A stretch of DNA of 64,000 nucleotides from an uncultured Bacteroidales bacterium (GTDB lineage Bacteria > Bacteroidota > Bacteroidia > Bacteroidales > Muribaculaceae), in assembly GCA_902776435.1 (NCBI GenBank), contig CACYQB010000009.1, positions 35,159 to 99,158 on the forward strand, in the 5' to 3' direction. This document shows, one piece after another, positions 43,281 through 52,098 of this stretch. Within the stretch, counting starts at the first letter, position 1. Each line of letters begins with the position of its first letter. Under the pieces are notes generated by a model, which ran no database searches, was not told the origin of the DNA, and worked only from the letters and a program-made list of their open reading frames with translations. The position numbers and the translations under genes were made by a program.

Positions 43281-44696
43281 CTATAGCTCAATGATGGCCG
43301 TGTGGTCGTTGATTACAGCCTCGTGCTTGGTGCCGATGTCGTTGCGGTCCTCGAGGATGCTGCGCAGCACCAGCCGGGCAATGTGATAGATGCGCAGATG
43401 CAAAGCGGCCTTGGCAAACGGCTTGAGGATGCCCCTGACGGTTTCATCGACCACGTGATCGACGCCCTTGATCAGGCGGTCGATGAGGGCACGGTGGTCG
43501 TTGCCGCTCTCATTGCCCTCGGCAAAACTCAGATAGGCCTGAGTAACCGGCTCACGCAGGTACTTGAGCAAGAGGTCGGCAATGGCATCGGGGGTGGCGG
43601 GCAGATTGACATAGCGCATCACGAACGGGTGCTGCTGCCGGTAGTTATCGATAGCCTGGCTGATCTCGTACCAGTAGCGATTGAGCACACCTCGGGTTAT
43701 CGTGGGAATGCTGTCGGTAAAAACTTGGCGGGAGCGTTCACCGAAGTCGGGCTGCGACGGCAGGCTGAAGAGCGTGCGAGTGTAGAGTTGCATCTTGCCA
43801 CTGGCGGTATTGCAGGTCGCCACACGCCACTGGCACGGGTAACCGACTGCCGCAGCGGTCGCAATCTCGACCATCGTCTGCTGGCGATAGCTTGTCTGGC
43901 AGATGTCGCTGACGTGCAGATGCCCCGTGAACACGACATGTACCCCGGCATCGATAAGGCGACGGCACATCTGGCCCGCTTCATCGACCATATAGGGGGC
44001 GGCCAGCGTGTCCTCCATGTGGAAATGTGGCACCAGATGATGATGCATCATGGCAATGACATGGCGACCTGATGACTTTGCCCTCGTTGCCTGTTCCACG
44101 AGCCATTGCTGGGTGCGCGCATCCAGCATACCGCTGGTCTTGCAATGGTCCACGGCGTCACCGCGCGACACAAAGGTGTTGAGGCGGTCCATACAGGCAT
44201 CAATGCCCAGGATGGTGAGACGGTCAGTCACCTCGCGGCAATAACTCAAGGTGTCAGGATCACGGAGCGAACGCCCGTCATAGCCCATATTCTTGTAGAT
44301 GGCGGCAAACTCCCTGCGTGTAATCGTGTCGGCAGGCGTGGCGCTGTCCCCATCATAGACCTTGGCATCAGGATTGTTGATATCGTGGTTGCCGGGCACG
44401 ACAAGCACCTGGATACCTGCATCCACCAAGCGCTGCAACTGCGATGCCACCAGTTCGTGGCTCACACGCTCGCCATCCTTGGTGAGGTCACCGGTGACCA
44501 GCACCAGGTGAGGTTTAAGGCTGAGAATCTCCTCCACCAGCGTGTTGAGAATCTCAGGGCTCTCGCGCAGCATCTTGCGGTCGCGGTTCAGGTATTCCTC
44601 CAGTGCGCTGCCATCATTGACCAGTAGCGATGGGGCCATCACGTGCAGGTCGCTGATGATGGCAATCTTGACAACGGGGTTAGACTTCTGGCTCAT
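43281..44696 (-). CDS. Calcineurin-like metallophosphoesterase, no signal peptide
   Basis: A protein of 471 residues, paralogous to the exported enzyme at 26151-27638. Metal-binding blocks: IAIISDLHVMAP, LVLVTGDLTKDGE, VVPGNHDINN, MMHHHLVPHF and FTGHLHVSDI. Both share the middle part (YCREVTDRLTILGIDACMDR here) and the end (VLRSILEDRNDIG here, LLRSILEDRNAVG there). It lacks an obvious signal peptide, so it may act in the cytoplasm. Substrate unknown. Monocistronic, with a -7 box at 44739-44746. Confidence 0.87.
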   Translation of the reverse strand: MSQKSNPVVKIAIISDLHVMAPSLLVNDGSALEEYLNRDRKMLRESPEILNTLVEEILSLKPHLVLVTGDLTKDGERVSHELVASQLQRLVDAGIQVLVVPGNHDINNPDAKVYDGDSATPADTITRREFAAIYKNMGYDGRSLRDPDTLSYCREVTDRLTILGIDACMDRLNTFVSRGDAVDHCKTSGMLDARTQQWLVEQATRAKSSGRHVIAMMHHHLVPHFHMEDTLAAPYMVDEAGQMCRRLIDAGVHVVFTGHLHVSDICQTSYRQQTMVEIATAAAVGYPCQWRVATCNTASGKMQLYTRTLFSLPSQPDFGERSRQVFTDSIPTITRGVLNRYWYEISQAIDNYRQQHPFVMRYVNLPATPDAIADLLLKYLREPVTQAYLSFAEGNESGNDHRALIDRLIKGVDHVVDETVRGILKPFAKAALHLRIYHIARLVLRSILEDRNDIGTKHEAVINDHTAIIEL

Positions 44697-44738
44697 AGTC
44701 TGTCTAGCATTTTATATCATTACAACAGGTAACGACCA

Positions 44739-44746
44739 CAAAGGTA
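44739..44746 (-). promoter_or_regulatory. -7 box of the second metallophosphoesterase gene
   Basis: TACCTTTG on the minus strand, 43 bp before the start codon. Confidence 0.5.
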
Positions 44747-44791
44747 ATGAAAAAACTCTTGATTCCCACATCATGGCACCCACAATAAATG

Positions 44792-44829
44792 ATACTGTGC
44801 CAGGAGCAAGACTGCTCCCAGCACAGTAT
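44792..44829 (-). terminator. Terminator hairpin of the C10 protease gene
   Basis: Inverted repeat ATACTGTGC/GCACAGTAT with inner GGAGCA/TGCTCC, loop AGAC, directly behind the protease gene in its direction of transcription. Confidence 0.65.
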
Positions 44830-44874
44830 TAAGATCATTTATCCTGGCTCAAAATCACGAGCCATCACGGATGA

Positions 44875-46617
44875 TTAGTTTCCAGTTCCTGACAGCAGCA
44901 TGTCGATCAAGGCGGTCACGTCGGCAATAGTAATTGCCTCGTCACCATTCAGGTCGGCAACACCAAGGGGCAGTTCACCCTCACCAGCCAGCAGGAAGTC
45001 GATCAGGGCGGTCACGTCAGCGATGGTAACACCGCCATCGTCGTTGATGTCACCCAGCACGTACTCGGGATCGGGAGGAGTTACCCAGTCACCAATGGTG
45101 AAGGGCACGGGATCGTCCAGGAACCACATCCAATCGTAACTGTTAGCGAAATAAGGAGTGTAAACAACAACATAATAGGTGCGGCCCTGAGTCATGTAGT
45201 ACAGGGAATAGTCACCGCTCAGGTCGAGGGTTGCAATACCGTTGTCATCAATCTCTACGTTAGTTGCATTCTTGGTGATATAGGGGCTGTAGGTGCCGTC
45301 AGAGTTCTTGGTTACGATACCATACTTCAGATTGCCGTTCCAAGTACCACCCAGAGACTGAACGTCGATAGTGATGCGAAGGTCGTTGGCGGGCATGGTG
45401 TCGGCAACCAGGTTCACTTTATTTACGACAACGCCACCGATGCCGGTAGTATCCGGGCAGAGGCCGATGATGGCAGCCTGGTCATGGTTGAAACCAGAAT
45501 CATACTCATCATATTCATAGTTGTTCCTCGGTGACAGCAGGGCCCAGTCAAAGTAGGTGTTGTACTCCCCAGGCTGGAAACCCCAGTTCACATGAACCTT
45601 ACCGTTCTGATCATAACCGTCAATTACAAAGGCGTGACCGATGTGGCACTGGTTACCGGAATTATCAATGGTTCTGTAACCCATGTAATAAATGGGGCGG
45701 CCATTGTCAATCTCGTTGTACATCATGTCATACCACACGCTGTCATTGTAAGAGTAATTGGCCTTCTGCACGTACTGGATATTGGCATTGTAGTTAAAGA
45801 AAGCGATGATGCCGCGGAAGACATTCCTCAGAAGGGCGTCACTGCTCTCACCTGAATAGATGGTGTGGAAAGCAACACCAACCTCATACATCAGCTCAGA
45901 AACAGCCTGGGCATTGTAAGCATTCTCACCATAACCATTATTCATCTTGCTATAATCGTACTTATAGTCATAGAACTTTGCAGTAGCGGTCTCCTCATGA
46001 CCATCCAACATATAAGTATAAGTGTTAGAGCCGAAGCCATAGCTCGGGTACCTCAGACCCTTCATGATTGTAGCAAAAGCCACGGGAACGCAACCTGCGT
46101 AGCAACGGCCATTGGTGGTCAAGGCATGGGATGAGCGAGGACAGTTGTTGTTGTAGGGAGGGAACTGGTGCCAGTGAACCTCACCACAGATGGGATACAC
46201 GCCATAAGGCTGCAGGTCATAGGTGAAAGCCGGGCCCTTAGCTGCCTCAGGATGGCTGCGCATCCACTCCATCTGGTTCTGATACTCCTTGAGCATAGCA
46301 ACCAAGGCATCAGGAGCCTCGTCGATGTTAAATGAACCCGTATTGCTGTAACCCAGCACGGGAGTTGACAGGTCATCACCGGCTACGATCACGAAGCCCT
46401 GGCCACCTTCACGGTTGAACACATAGTAGTCTGTCTGACCCTTCATGTTCATGGCTGCATAGTTCAAGTTCATCTTGACATTTGAAGCCATCATCTTGCC
46501 CGGGTTAGCAAACTGCTGCTTTGCAACGGCCATTGCCTGCTCTACAGTGACAGGATTAGCCTCAATGCTCTGAGCGCATAACGCTAGCACTGAAATCAAA
46601 AAAAGTAATTTCTTCAT
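44875..46617 (-). CDS. C10 (streptopain-like) cysteine protease with dockerin-like C-terminus
   Basis: A secreted protein of 580 residues. Signal peptide MKKLLFLISVLALCAQSIEA; a Spi-type propeptide (residues about 21-130, with YYVFNREGGQGFVIVAGDD); the C10 peptidase domain with the oxyanion Gln in HWHQFPPYNNNCP (Q151), catalytic Cys176 in YAGCVPVAFATIMKGL and His328 in CHIGHAFVIDGYDQ, then VNWGF. A beta-rich region follows, and the last 65 residues are two dockerin-like calcium-binding repeats (GDINDDGGVTIADVTALIDF, DLNGDEAITIADVTALIDML). Relatives include SpeB and interpain A of Prevotella. It has a complete promoter and lies next to three M6 proteases with the same kind of C-terminus. Confidence 0.92.
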   Translation of the reverse strand: MKKLLFLISVLALCAQSIEANPVTVEQAMAVAKQQFANPGKMMASNVKMNLNYAAMNMKGQTDYYVFNREGGQGFVIVAGDDLSTPVLGYSNTGSFNIDEAPDALVAMLKEYQNQMEWMRSHPEAAKGPAFTYDLQPYGVYPICGEVHWHQFPPYNNNCPRSSHALTTNGRCYAGCVPVAFATIMKGLRYPSYGFGSNTYTYMLDGHEETATAKFYDYKYDYSKMNNGYGENAYNAQAVSELMYEVGVAFHTIYSGESSDALLRNVFRGIIAFFNYNANIQYVQKANYSYNDSVWYDMMYNEIDNGRPIYYMGYRTIDNSGNQCHIGHAFVIDGYDQNGKVHVNWGFQPGEYNTYFDWALLSPRNNYEYDEYDSGFNHDQAAIIGLCPDTTGIGGVVVNKVNLVADTMPANDLRITIDVQSLGGTWNGNLKYGIVTKNSDGTYSPYITKNATNVEIDDNGIATLDLSGDYSLYYMTQGRTYYVVVYTPYFANSYDWMWFLDDPVPFTIGDWVTPPDPEYVLGDINDDGGVTIADVTALIDFLLAGEGELPLGVADLNGDEAITIADVTALIDMLLSGTGN

Positions 46618-46804
46618 AATAAAAAAAGCTTATAGTTTATGTGAATAAGTAATATTCTGTTGGCTATATTGGAAAATTAGAATTGTATCAGCGCATTTTG
46701 ATTATAACAAGTAAAAATATTCAAAAACCGAGAATGAACATCAGTGTATCGCATTATATATCAAATACTTATAACAATCCTCATTTTGCATTTTTTACGT
46801 GCGG

Positions 46805-46835
46805 CAAAATTAGTTTTTTTAGCGGAAACATCAAA
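46805..46835 (-). promoter_or_regulatory. Promoter of the C10 protease gene
   Basis: On the minus strand: TTTG (-33) at 46832-46835, 19-bp spacer, TAATTTTG (-7) at 46805-46812. The leader is about 180 nt. Confidence 0.65.
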
Positions 46836-46967
46836 ATATTTTTCAAAAAAAATACATAAACACATCATTATATATAAAATAGCCCACATAGCGACGCGGA
46901 AGAAGCAATTATGTGCCAAGCAATGCGGGCCAAAGAATGATGCGGAAAGAATGGAATGACTATCGCC

Positions 46968-47340
46968 TGACGTGAGTGGCCCCCTTCGGGGCCCATCCGA
47001 TTTACACCTCAGCTCCCAGGCCACACAGACCTACGGCCTGTGCGCCCTGGGGTTACCACTAGTCAAGGCCGCCGGCCTTGTCCAGACCTACGGCCTGCTT
47101 CGCCTAGCAAACAGTCGCTCCGGAACAATGCTACGCACGGAGGGCGGCTTGAAGCGCCTGGTACACAGCCACCATCAGCTCCCCCTCTTGGATAAGAGGG
47201 GGCTGGGGGGCGTCGATGCCCCGCACCATTGCGGTAGGATCAACGCCCCTGCCCTCTCCCCCTCCTCCGGCACTTCGTGCCACCTCCCCCCAGGCGGGGG
47301 AGGAGCTCCCTTCTAATCTCAAGGGGGAGACGTTAACGCA
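46968..47340. repeat. GC-rich palindromic intergenic region
   Basis: This stretch has no credible gene. It is much more GC-rich than the AT-rich DNA beside it and made of palindromes and repeats: GGCCCCCTTCGGGGCC, AGACCTACGGCCTG twice (near 47029 and 47085), CCCCCTCTTGGATAAGAGGG, and a hairpin with CCTCCCCC/GGGGGAGG near 47283-47306. It looks like a dispersed repeat or a structured RNA; open frames across it are low-complexity. Confidence 0.6.
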
Positions 47341-47375
47341 TTAAATATCTGTGAACAATTTCATCGAGTTCGGGC

Positions 47376-47418
47376 AAAAAAAAAATGAACACCCCGTTTC
47401 ACAACGCGATGTTCATTT
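47376..47418 (-). terminator. Rho-independent terminator of the M6 protease operon
   Basis: On the minus strand AAATGAACA and TGTTCATTT form a 9-bp stem, followed by a T-run (A-run at 47376-47385 on the plus strand). Confidence 0.75.
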
Positions 47419-47553
47419 AGGATGAATAGTATTAATATTTCCAACTTTGTTGCAAAGGTAGTGCCCCTGCGGGTACTGACCAAATTATTTTAGCAAAAAA
47501 TTGTTATATTTAGTTAACTGATTTCAGTAGTGAAAATTCAAACCCGCTGGTTT

Positions 47554-49797
47554 TCATTCACCACTCAAGAGCAAATCGATGAGTGCTGTGACATCCTTGA
47601 TGGTGATCTGTGAGTCTCCACTGACATCGGCTGCCAACTCGTTGATAGCGACATCACCACCCAGCAGGTAGTCAATGAGCGCCGTGACATCCTTAATGGT
47701 GGTTACACCATCATCGTTCACATCACCAGGGATGAACTCGGGAGTCCACGTGTTCTCGTAGCAAATCTCGATGTTGTCAAGGAAGCAGTAGTCTGTCGAG
47801 TTGCCCATGGTCTGCTTGATGCGCAACATGATGGGCTCATTGGTGGGCAGGGTGGTAACAGCTGCAGTAGCCGTTGACCCAGCAGGAACCTCCACATAAC
47901 CGGGATAGTCGGCCTCATACCATCGTGAACCGCCATTCTTGGAGTAGTACACATAGAATACCGCCTTTGCATCGGTCGGGTTGGTGACGGTAAAGCGTAC
48001 CACCATCGGAATCTTGTTCAGGTTCTCGACAGTGTTGAGGTAGCTGCCGTTCCTCATGGCAACCGAGTGTCCATTGTCCACTTGGGCAGTGTCAACAACA
48101 GCGCAGTTATAGAAGTCCCAGTTGGCATACACGCCAGCCACGCCGCGCTCGTTGAGCGTGGCGCCCACGGGCATCTTCTCAAAGTCCTCGATAGAACTCT
48201 TGGAGTTGTCGACAACCACGTCAAGCGTGATAATGCTGTCGGCCTCAGTGATGTTAGTGAAGGCATAGTGGCTCATCTTGCCGTCCCATGTGCGCAGGCT
48301 GGGCATGGTGACGTTAGTAATCGATGTCACATTGGAAACACCGGGGAACGGGTCATTGTAACTGTCGCTAATTCCGCTGAATTTTGCGCGCAGCAACTCA
48401 TAGTACATGTGGGTGGGATTGGAGTTGACCAGATTGTTCTCCCACACGTCGACATTGGTCGAGTCAACACGCCAGATGAGCATGCCGGGACCAGCCAGGT
48501 TCTTGTCCCACTTCACGCGCTGGCGGTTTTCGATAATGAAGTATTCACCCTCGTTGGCGGTGTTCAGGCGGTAACCCGTGTTGCTCTTTTCAAGGGCAGG
48601 AATTGTGATGGTACCCACGCTATCGATGAGGGTGGGCTGGGCAAACCCCAGGGCATAGCGCTCAAACAGGCTGTAGCCGGCAGGGTTGCGGCCGTTGTTG
48701 CTCCTGAAACCGCTAGCCATGACCGACCAGGTCATGGGGTGCTTGCTGTTGACACCACCGCTGCCCTCGCCATCGGCGTCATAGAAGTCGGGCAATCCCA
48801 GGCAGTGGCTGAACTCGTGGCAGATGGTGCCGATGCCGGCAACGTTGTTGTAGTTGATGTAGTACTCGTTCTCTTCACCAGTCATGTTGGTCGAGCAAGC
48901 ATAGAGCCTGAAGTTCACGCCGTCAAGTACGGGTGAATCCTCAAAGTTCTTCATGTGGGGCCACAGGTAGTCACGGTTGTTGGCAGTGACATCCGAGCCG
49001 TGACCGGCAACCATAAAGAACACCATGTCGGCTGTGCCATCCTCATCGGTGTCATACTGGCTGAAGTCCACATCGGGATCCAGCGCCTCAAGGGCGGCAA
49101 AGAAGATGGAGTCGCATCTGAACTGATGGGCGTCGGTGCAGGCATAGGGGACATCCACCGGACCCAAGATGTCAAAGTGCGGGTCAAACTGCTGGAATGA
49201 GTTGTCATAGTAGTAATCTCTCACACTGCCCATCGCGTCAATTTTGGTACCAAAGGGCAGGGTGTAGCCCTGATAGTCGTGGCTATTGATCATAGCCTCG
49301 TAGAAGTCAATAGGCGTATAGTTACTGGGAACGTAATCATTAAAATTCCTGTCGGTGTAGTTAATCAGGATGATTAAGCCGCGGAACTTGCTGTAGTCCA
49401 TGTGGCCACCGTGGCCAATGCCGCGCAGCAAATCGTTGCGGTGGCTCTTCATTCTCTTTCCATTCTGCACCATGGCGTTGCTGACCAACCCCTTGGGTAC
49501 GTTGGCGAGGAATGCACGGTCGGCAGCACTGCGGTTAGCCTCATCGCGGGCAATCAGGTCACTTGCTACCAGGCTGTTGCCGTCAAGGCGGGCATAGGTG
49601 TAGAAACCAGCCTTGTTCTTGACCACGGTGTAACCGTCGGCAGTGGTCAGGTAGTTCATGAACTCGTCGCCATGAAGCACTAAGGTGACTTTAGTGCCAT
49701 CAGGCTGCGTCAGCACGGCAGGGGTAGGGTCGGCAGGAACTGCACGGGCAACCAGACACATCAGTCCTAATACAAAAAATAATAAAGAGTGTTTCAT
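47554..49797 (-). CDS. M6 family metalloprotease with dockerin-like C-terminus (third of operon)
   Basis: A secreted protein of 747 residues. Signal peptide MKHSLLFFVLGLMCLVARA; a propeptide-like region (residues about 20-135, VTLVLHGDEFMNYLTTADGY); the immune-inhibitor-A-like M6 catalytic domain with zinc motif HEFSHCLGLPDFYD (H327, E328, H331, D337); a beta-rich region with two jelly-roll-like parts; and a dockerin-like end (GDVNDDGVTTIKDVTALIDY, DVSGDSQITIKDVTALIDLL). It is last in an operon of three similar genes (36-bp gap) and is followed by a terminator. Expected to digest proteins outside the cell or on its surface. Confidence 0.92.
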   Translation of the reverse strand: MKHSLLFFVLGLMCLVARAVPADPTPAVLTQPDGTKVTLVLHGDEFMNYLTTADGYTVVKNKAGFYTYARLDGNSLVASDLIARDEANRSAADRAFLANVPKGLVSNAMVQNGKRMKSHRNDLLRGIGHGGHMDYSKFRGLIILINYTDRNFNDYVPSNYTPIDFYEAMINSHDYQGYTLPFGTKIDAMGSVRDYYYDNSFQQFDPHFDILGPVDVPYACTDAHQFRCDSIFFAALEALDPDVDFSQYDTDEDGTADMVFFMVAGHGSDVTANNRDYLWPHMKNFEDSPVLDGVNFRLYACSTNMTGEENEYYINYNNVAGIGTICHEFSHCLGLPDFYDADGEGSGGVNSKHPMTWSVMASGFRSNNGRNPAGYSLFERYALGFAQPTLIDSVGTITIPALEKSNTGYRLNTANEGEYFIIENRQRVKWDKNLAGPGMLIWRVDSTNVDVWENNLVNSNPTHMYYELLRAKFSGISDSYNDPFPGVSNVTSITNVTMPSLRTWDGKMSHYAFTNITEADSIITLDVVVDNSKSSIEDFEKMPVGATLNERGVAGVYANWDFYNCAVVDTAQVDNGHSVAMRNGSYLNTVENLNKIPMVVRFTVTNPTDAKAVFYVYYSKNGGSRWYEADYPGYVEVPAGSTATAAVTTLPTNEPIMLRIKQTMGNSTDYCFLDNIEICYENTWTPEFIPGDVNDDGVTTIKDVTALIDYLLGGDVAINELAADVSGDSQITIKDVTALIDLLLSGE

Positions 49798-49833
49798 AAC
49801 CTTGAAAGTATTAAAGATTAATGTTAGTTAAGC

Positions 49834-52044
49834 TTATTGGAATATCAGGTTGATAATCATATTGGCGTCGCTGATACCGATTTCACCATCCTCGTTGACA
49901 TCGGCACGCTTGAGGAGTTCTTCACTACCCTCGGCGCCCAGTATCAAATTGATGACGGCATTCACGTCGCTGATGCTGACCTCACCGTCGCCGTCCACAT
50001 CACCCAGAACAAAATCCTCGGGCCACGTTTCGCTGTAAGACAACTTGATGTCGTCAACGTAACATTTGGCATTAGCACTACCCGACGTCTGGTTAATGCG
50101 CAGCATGATGGGAGCGTCGGTGGGCAACATACCTGAAACCGACTTCTGTGAATTCTTCTCGACTGTAACGATGGTTTCGGCGACAGCCTGCCATGTGGCG
50201 CCACGGTCTAACGAGTATGACAGCCTGAAGTTGGCATCCTGGGATGTGGGGTTATAAATCGTGTATTGCACCAGGTAGGGAGCAATCTTCAACGGAGCCG
50301 ATGTCATGACCTGGCTGGGCTTGATCATGCCCACGGCCCTAGCCCCGTTACAATTGCCGACGCCAGGTTCGGCCACACCGCACTTAGTGAAGTCCCACTT
50401 GGAGAAAACGCCCTTCACACCCTTATCGGACTGGGTGGTCGCTACGGGCATCTGCTCGAAGTCCTCCAGAACAGACTGCATCGAGTGATCTTCATTGACA
50501 GTGAAACTGATCACGCCATTGTTCAGGGCGATATTGTTGATGCTATACTCGTTGAATTGCTTATCCCAAGTGAGCAGGTTAGGACTGGTGTAATTGGTCA
50601 GCTTGGTGACGTTGGAGAAACCCGGGAAGGGGTCGTACTCACTATCCTCACCGACATAGTTGGCACGGAGCAATTCGTAATACATGTGATTGGGGTTCAC
50701 ATTCACATCATTATACACCCACGCGCGCACGTTGCTGGAGTCAACACGTGCCACGAGCATACCGCTACCGGGCAGGTTTCTGTCCCACTTGCCAGGCTGG
50801 CGGTTCTCGAGGAGGAAAAACTCATCCTTGTTGGGCGTGTTCAGGCGCAGACCAGAATTGCTCTCATCAATGGCTTGCAGGGTATAAGAGCCTGTCGAAT
50901 TAATCAGAAGAGGCTGTGTGAATCCCAACGCATAACGTTCATACAGGCTGTAACCCACCGGGTTGCGGCCAAAATTGTTGCCACTGCCACCAGCCATGAC
51001 AGACCACTCGCCCGGGTCACGGCTCTCACCGCCAGTGCCAGCATAGTCGGTGTCATACAAGTCGGGCAAACCTAACACGTGGCCAAACTCATGGCAGAAA
51101 GTGCCAATGCCGTTCACATCACTGTAATAGTTTTCCCAACCGGCAATCTCGGTAGAGCAAGCATATAAATCAAAGAACTTGCCATCGTGGGGTGGAGCAT
51201 AATACAGATAGAACATGTGGGGCCACAGGTAGGACTGGTTGTTGCCACTGTAATTGGCCGAGAAACCAGCCACCAGGAAGAACACCATGTCCACATATCC
51301 ATCACCGTCAGAATCATAGTCGGCAAAATCGACATAAGGGTCGGCAGCGTCCAGTGCGGCATAGAACACTGCGTCGGCGTCGTCAGTACCATTAGGATAG
51401 GTGCAGGAGAAATTCACATCTACAGGGCCCACCACATCAAAGTTGGGATCAAAGATCTGGTTGGAGTTATCATAGAAATAGTCTCTCACACTACCCGTCA
51501 TCCTAACGTAGCGGCCATTCAAATAATAGCCCGTGAAGTCCTTGGTATTGACCATGTCATCATAGAAAGAGTTGGGATTGGACATCGAGAACTTCTTGTC
51601 AGTGTAGTTGACAAGGATGATCAGACCGCGGAAACGGTCATAGTCCATCGTGCCATCAGAACCCACGCGGTGCATCCTGCTGTTGCGGCGTCCCATCATG
51701 CGACGCCCGTTCTGGACCATGCCAGAACTGACGAGCCCCTTGGGTGTCGAGGCCAGGGCTGACAGGTCGGCACTGGTGCGGTGAGCCACATCGTGAGCGA
51801 CACAGTCACCCGGCACCAACTGGTTTCCGTCCAGGCGTGCATAGGTATAATAACCTGCCGCATTCTTCAATACCGTGTAACCGTCCAGGGTAGTGGTATA
51901 GTGTATAAACTCATCGCCATGCAGGACAAGAGTTAACTTGGAACCATCAGGCTGGGTTACCTGCACGGGGGCAGGGTCAGCTGGGATTGCGTGTGCGTTC
52001 ACACACAACAATCCCAACATAAGAAGCACTAAAATTTTCTTCAT
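49834..52044 (-). CDS. M6 family metalloprotease with dockerin-like C-terminus (second of operon)
   Basis: A protein of 736 residues from the ATG at 52044 (signal MKKILVLLMLGLLCVNAHA); the longer frame adds only seven residues. The N-terminal region PADPAPVQVTQPDGSKLTLV and the zinc motif HEFGHVLGLPDLYDTD resemble the flanking genes, as does SVRDYFYDNSNQIFDPNFDV. The dockerin-like end reads GDVDGDGEVSISDVNAVINL and DVNEDGEIGISDANMIINLI. All zinc ligands are present. The gap to the upstream gene is 54 bp. The copies differ most in the beta-rich middle part, which may decide the substrate. Confidence 0.92.
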   Translation of the reverse strand: MKKILVLLMLGLLCVNAHAIPADPAPVQVTQPDGSKLTLVLHGDEFIHYTTTLDGYTVLKNAAGYYTYARLDGNQLVPGDCVAHDVAHRTSADLSALASTPKGLVSSGMVQNGRRMMGRRNSRMHRVGSDGTMDYDRFRGLIILVNYTDKKFSMSNPNSFYDDMVNTKDFTGYYLNGRYVRMTGSVRDYFYDNSNQIFDPNFDVVGPVDVNFSCTYPNGTDDADAVFYAALDAADPYVDFADYDSDGDGYVDMVFFLVAGFSANYSGNNQSYLWPHMFYLYYAPPHDGKFFDLYACSTEIAGWENYYSDVNGIGTFCHEFGHVLGLPDLYDTDYAGTGGESRDPGEWSVMAGGSGNNFGRNPVGYSLYERYALGFTQPLLINSTGSYTLQAIDESNSGLRLNTPNKDEFFLLENRQPGKWDRNLPGSGMLVARVDSSNVRAWVYNDVNVNPNHMYYELLRANYVGEDSEYDPFPGFSNVTKLTNYTSPNLLTWDKQFNEYSINNIALNNGVISFTVNEDHSMQSVLEDFEQMPVATTQSDKGVKGVFSKWDFTKCGVAEPGVGNCNGARAVGMIKPSQVMTSAPLKIAPYLVQYTIYNPTSQDANFRLSYSLDRGATWQAVAETIVTVEKNSQKSVSGMLPTDAPIMLRINQTSGSANAKCYVDDIKLSYSETWPEDFVLGDVDGDGEVSISDVNAVINLILGAEGSEELLKRADVNEDGEIGISDANMIINLIFQ

Positions 52045-52098
52045 AGCTTTTGCTGGTAGTTGCACTTATATAGTGATAGTAATGTTGATTTCTGATTC

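Noticed and set aside
46972-47316. Open frame of 114 codons in the GC-rich palindromic region
   Set aside because: Made of repeats and hairpins, no start context and no family resemblance; treated as non-coding.
48067-48936. Open frame of 289 codons on the plus strand opposite the first M6 gene listed
   Set aside because: Antisense shadow of a gene with a clear zinc-protease motif; same for 50266-51075 and 51187-51762.
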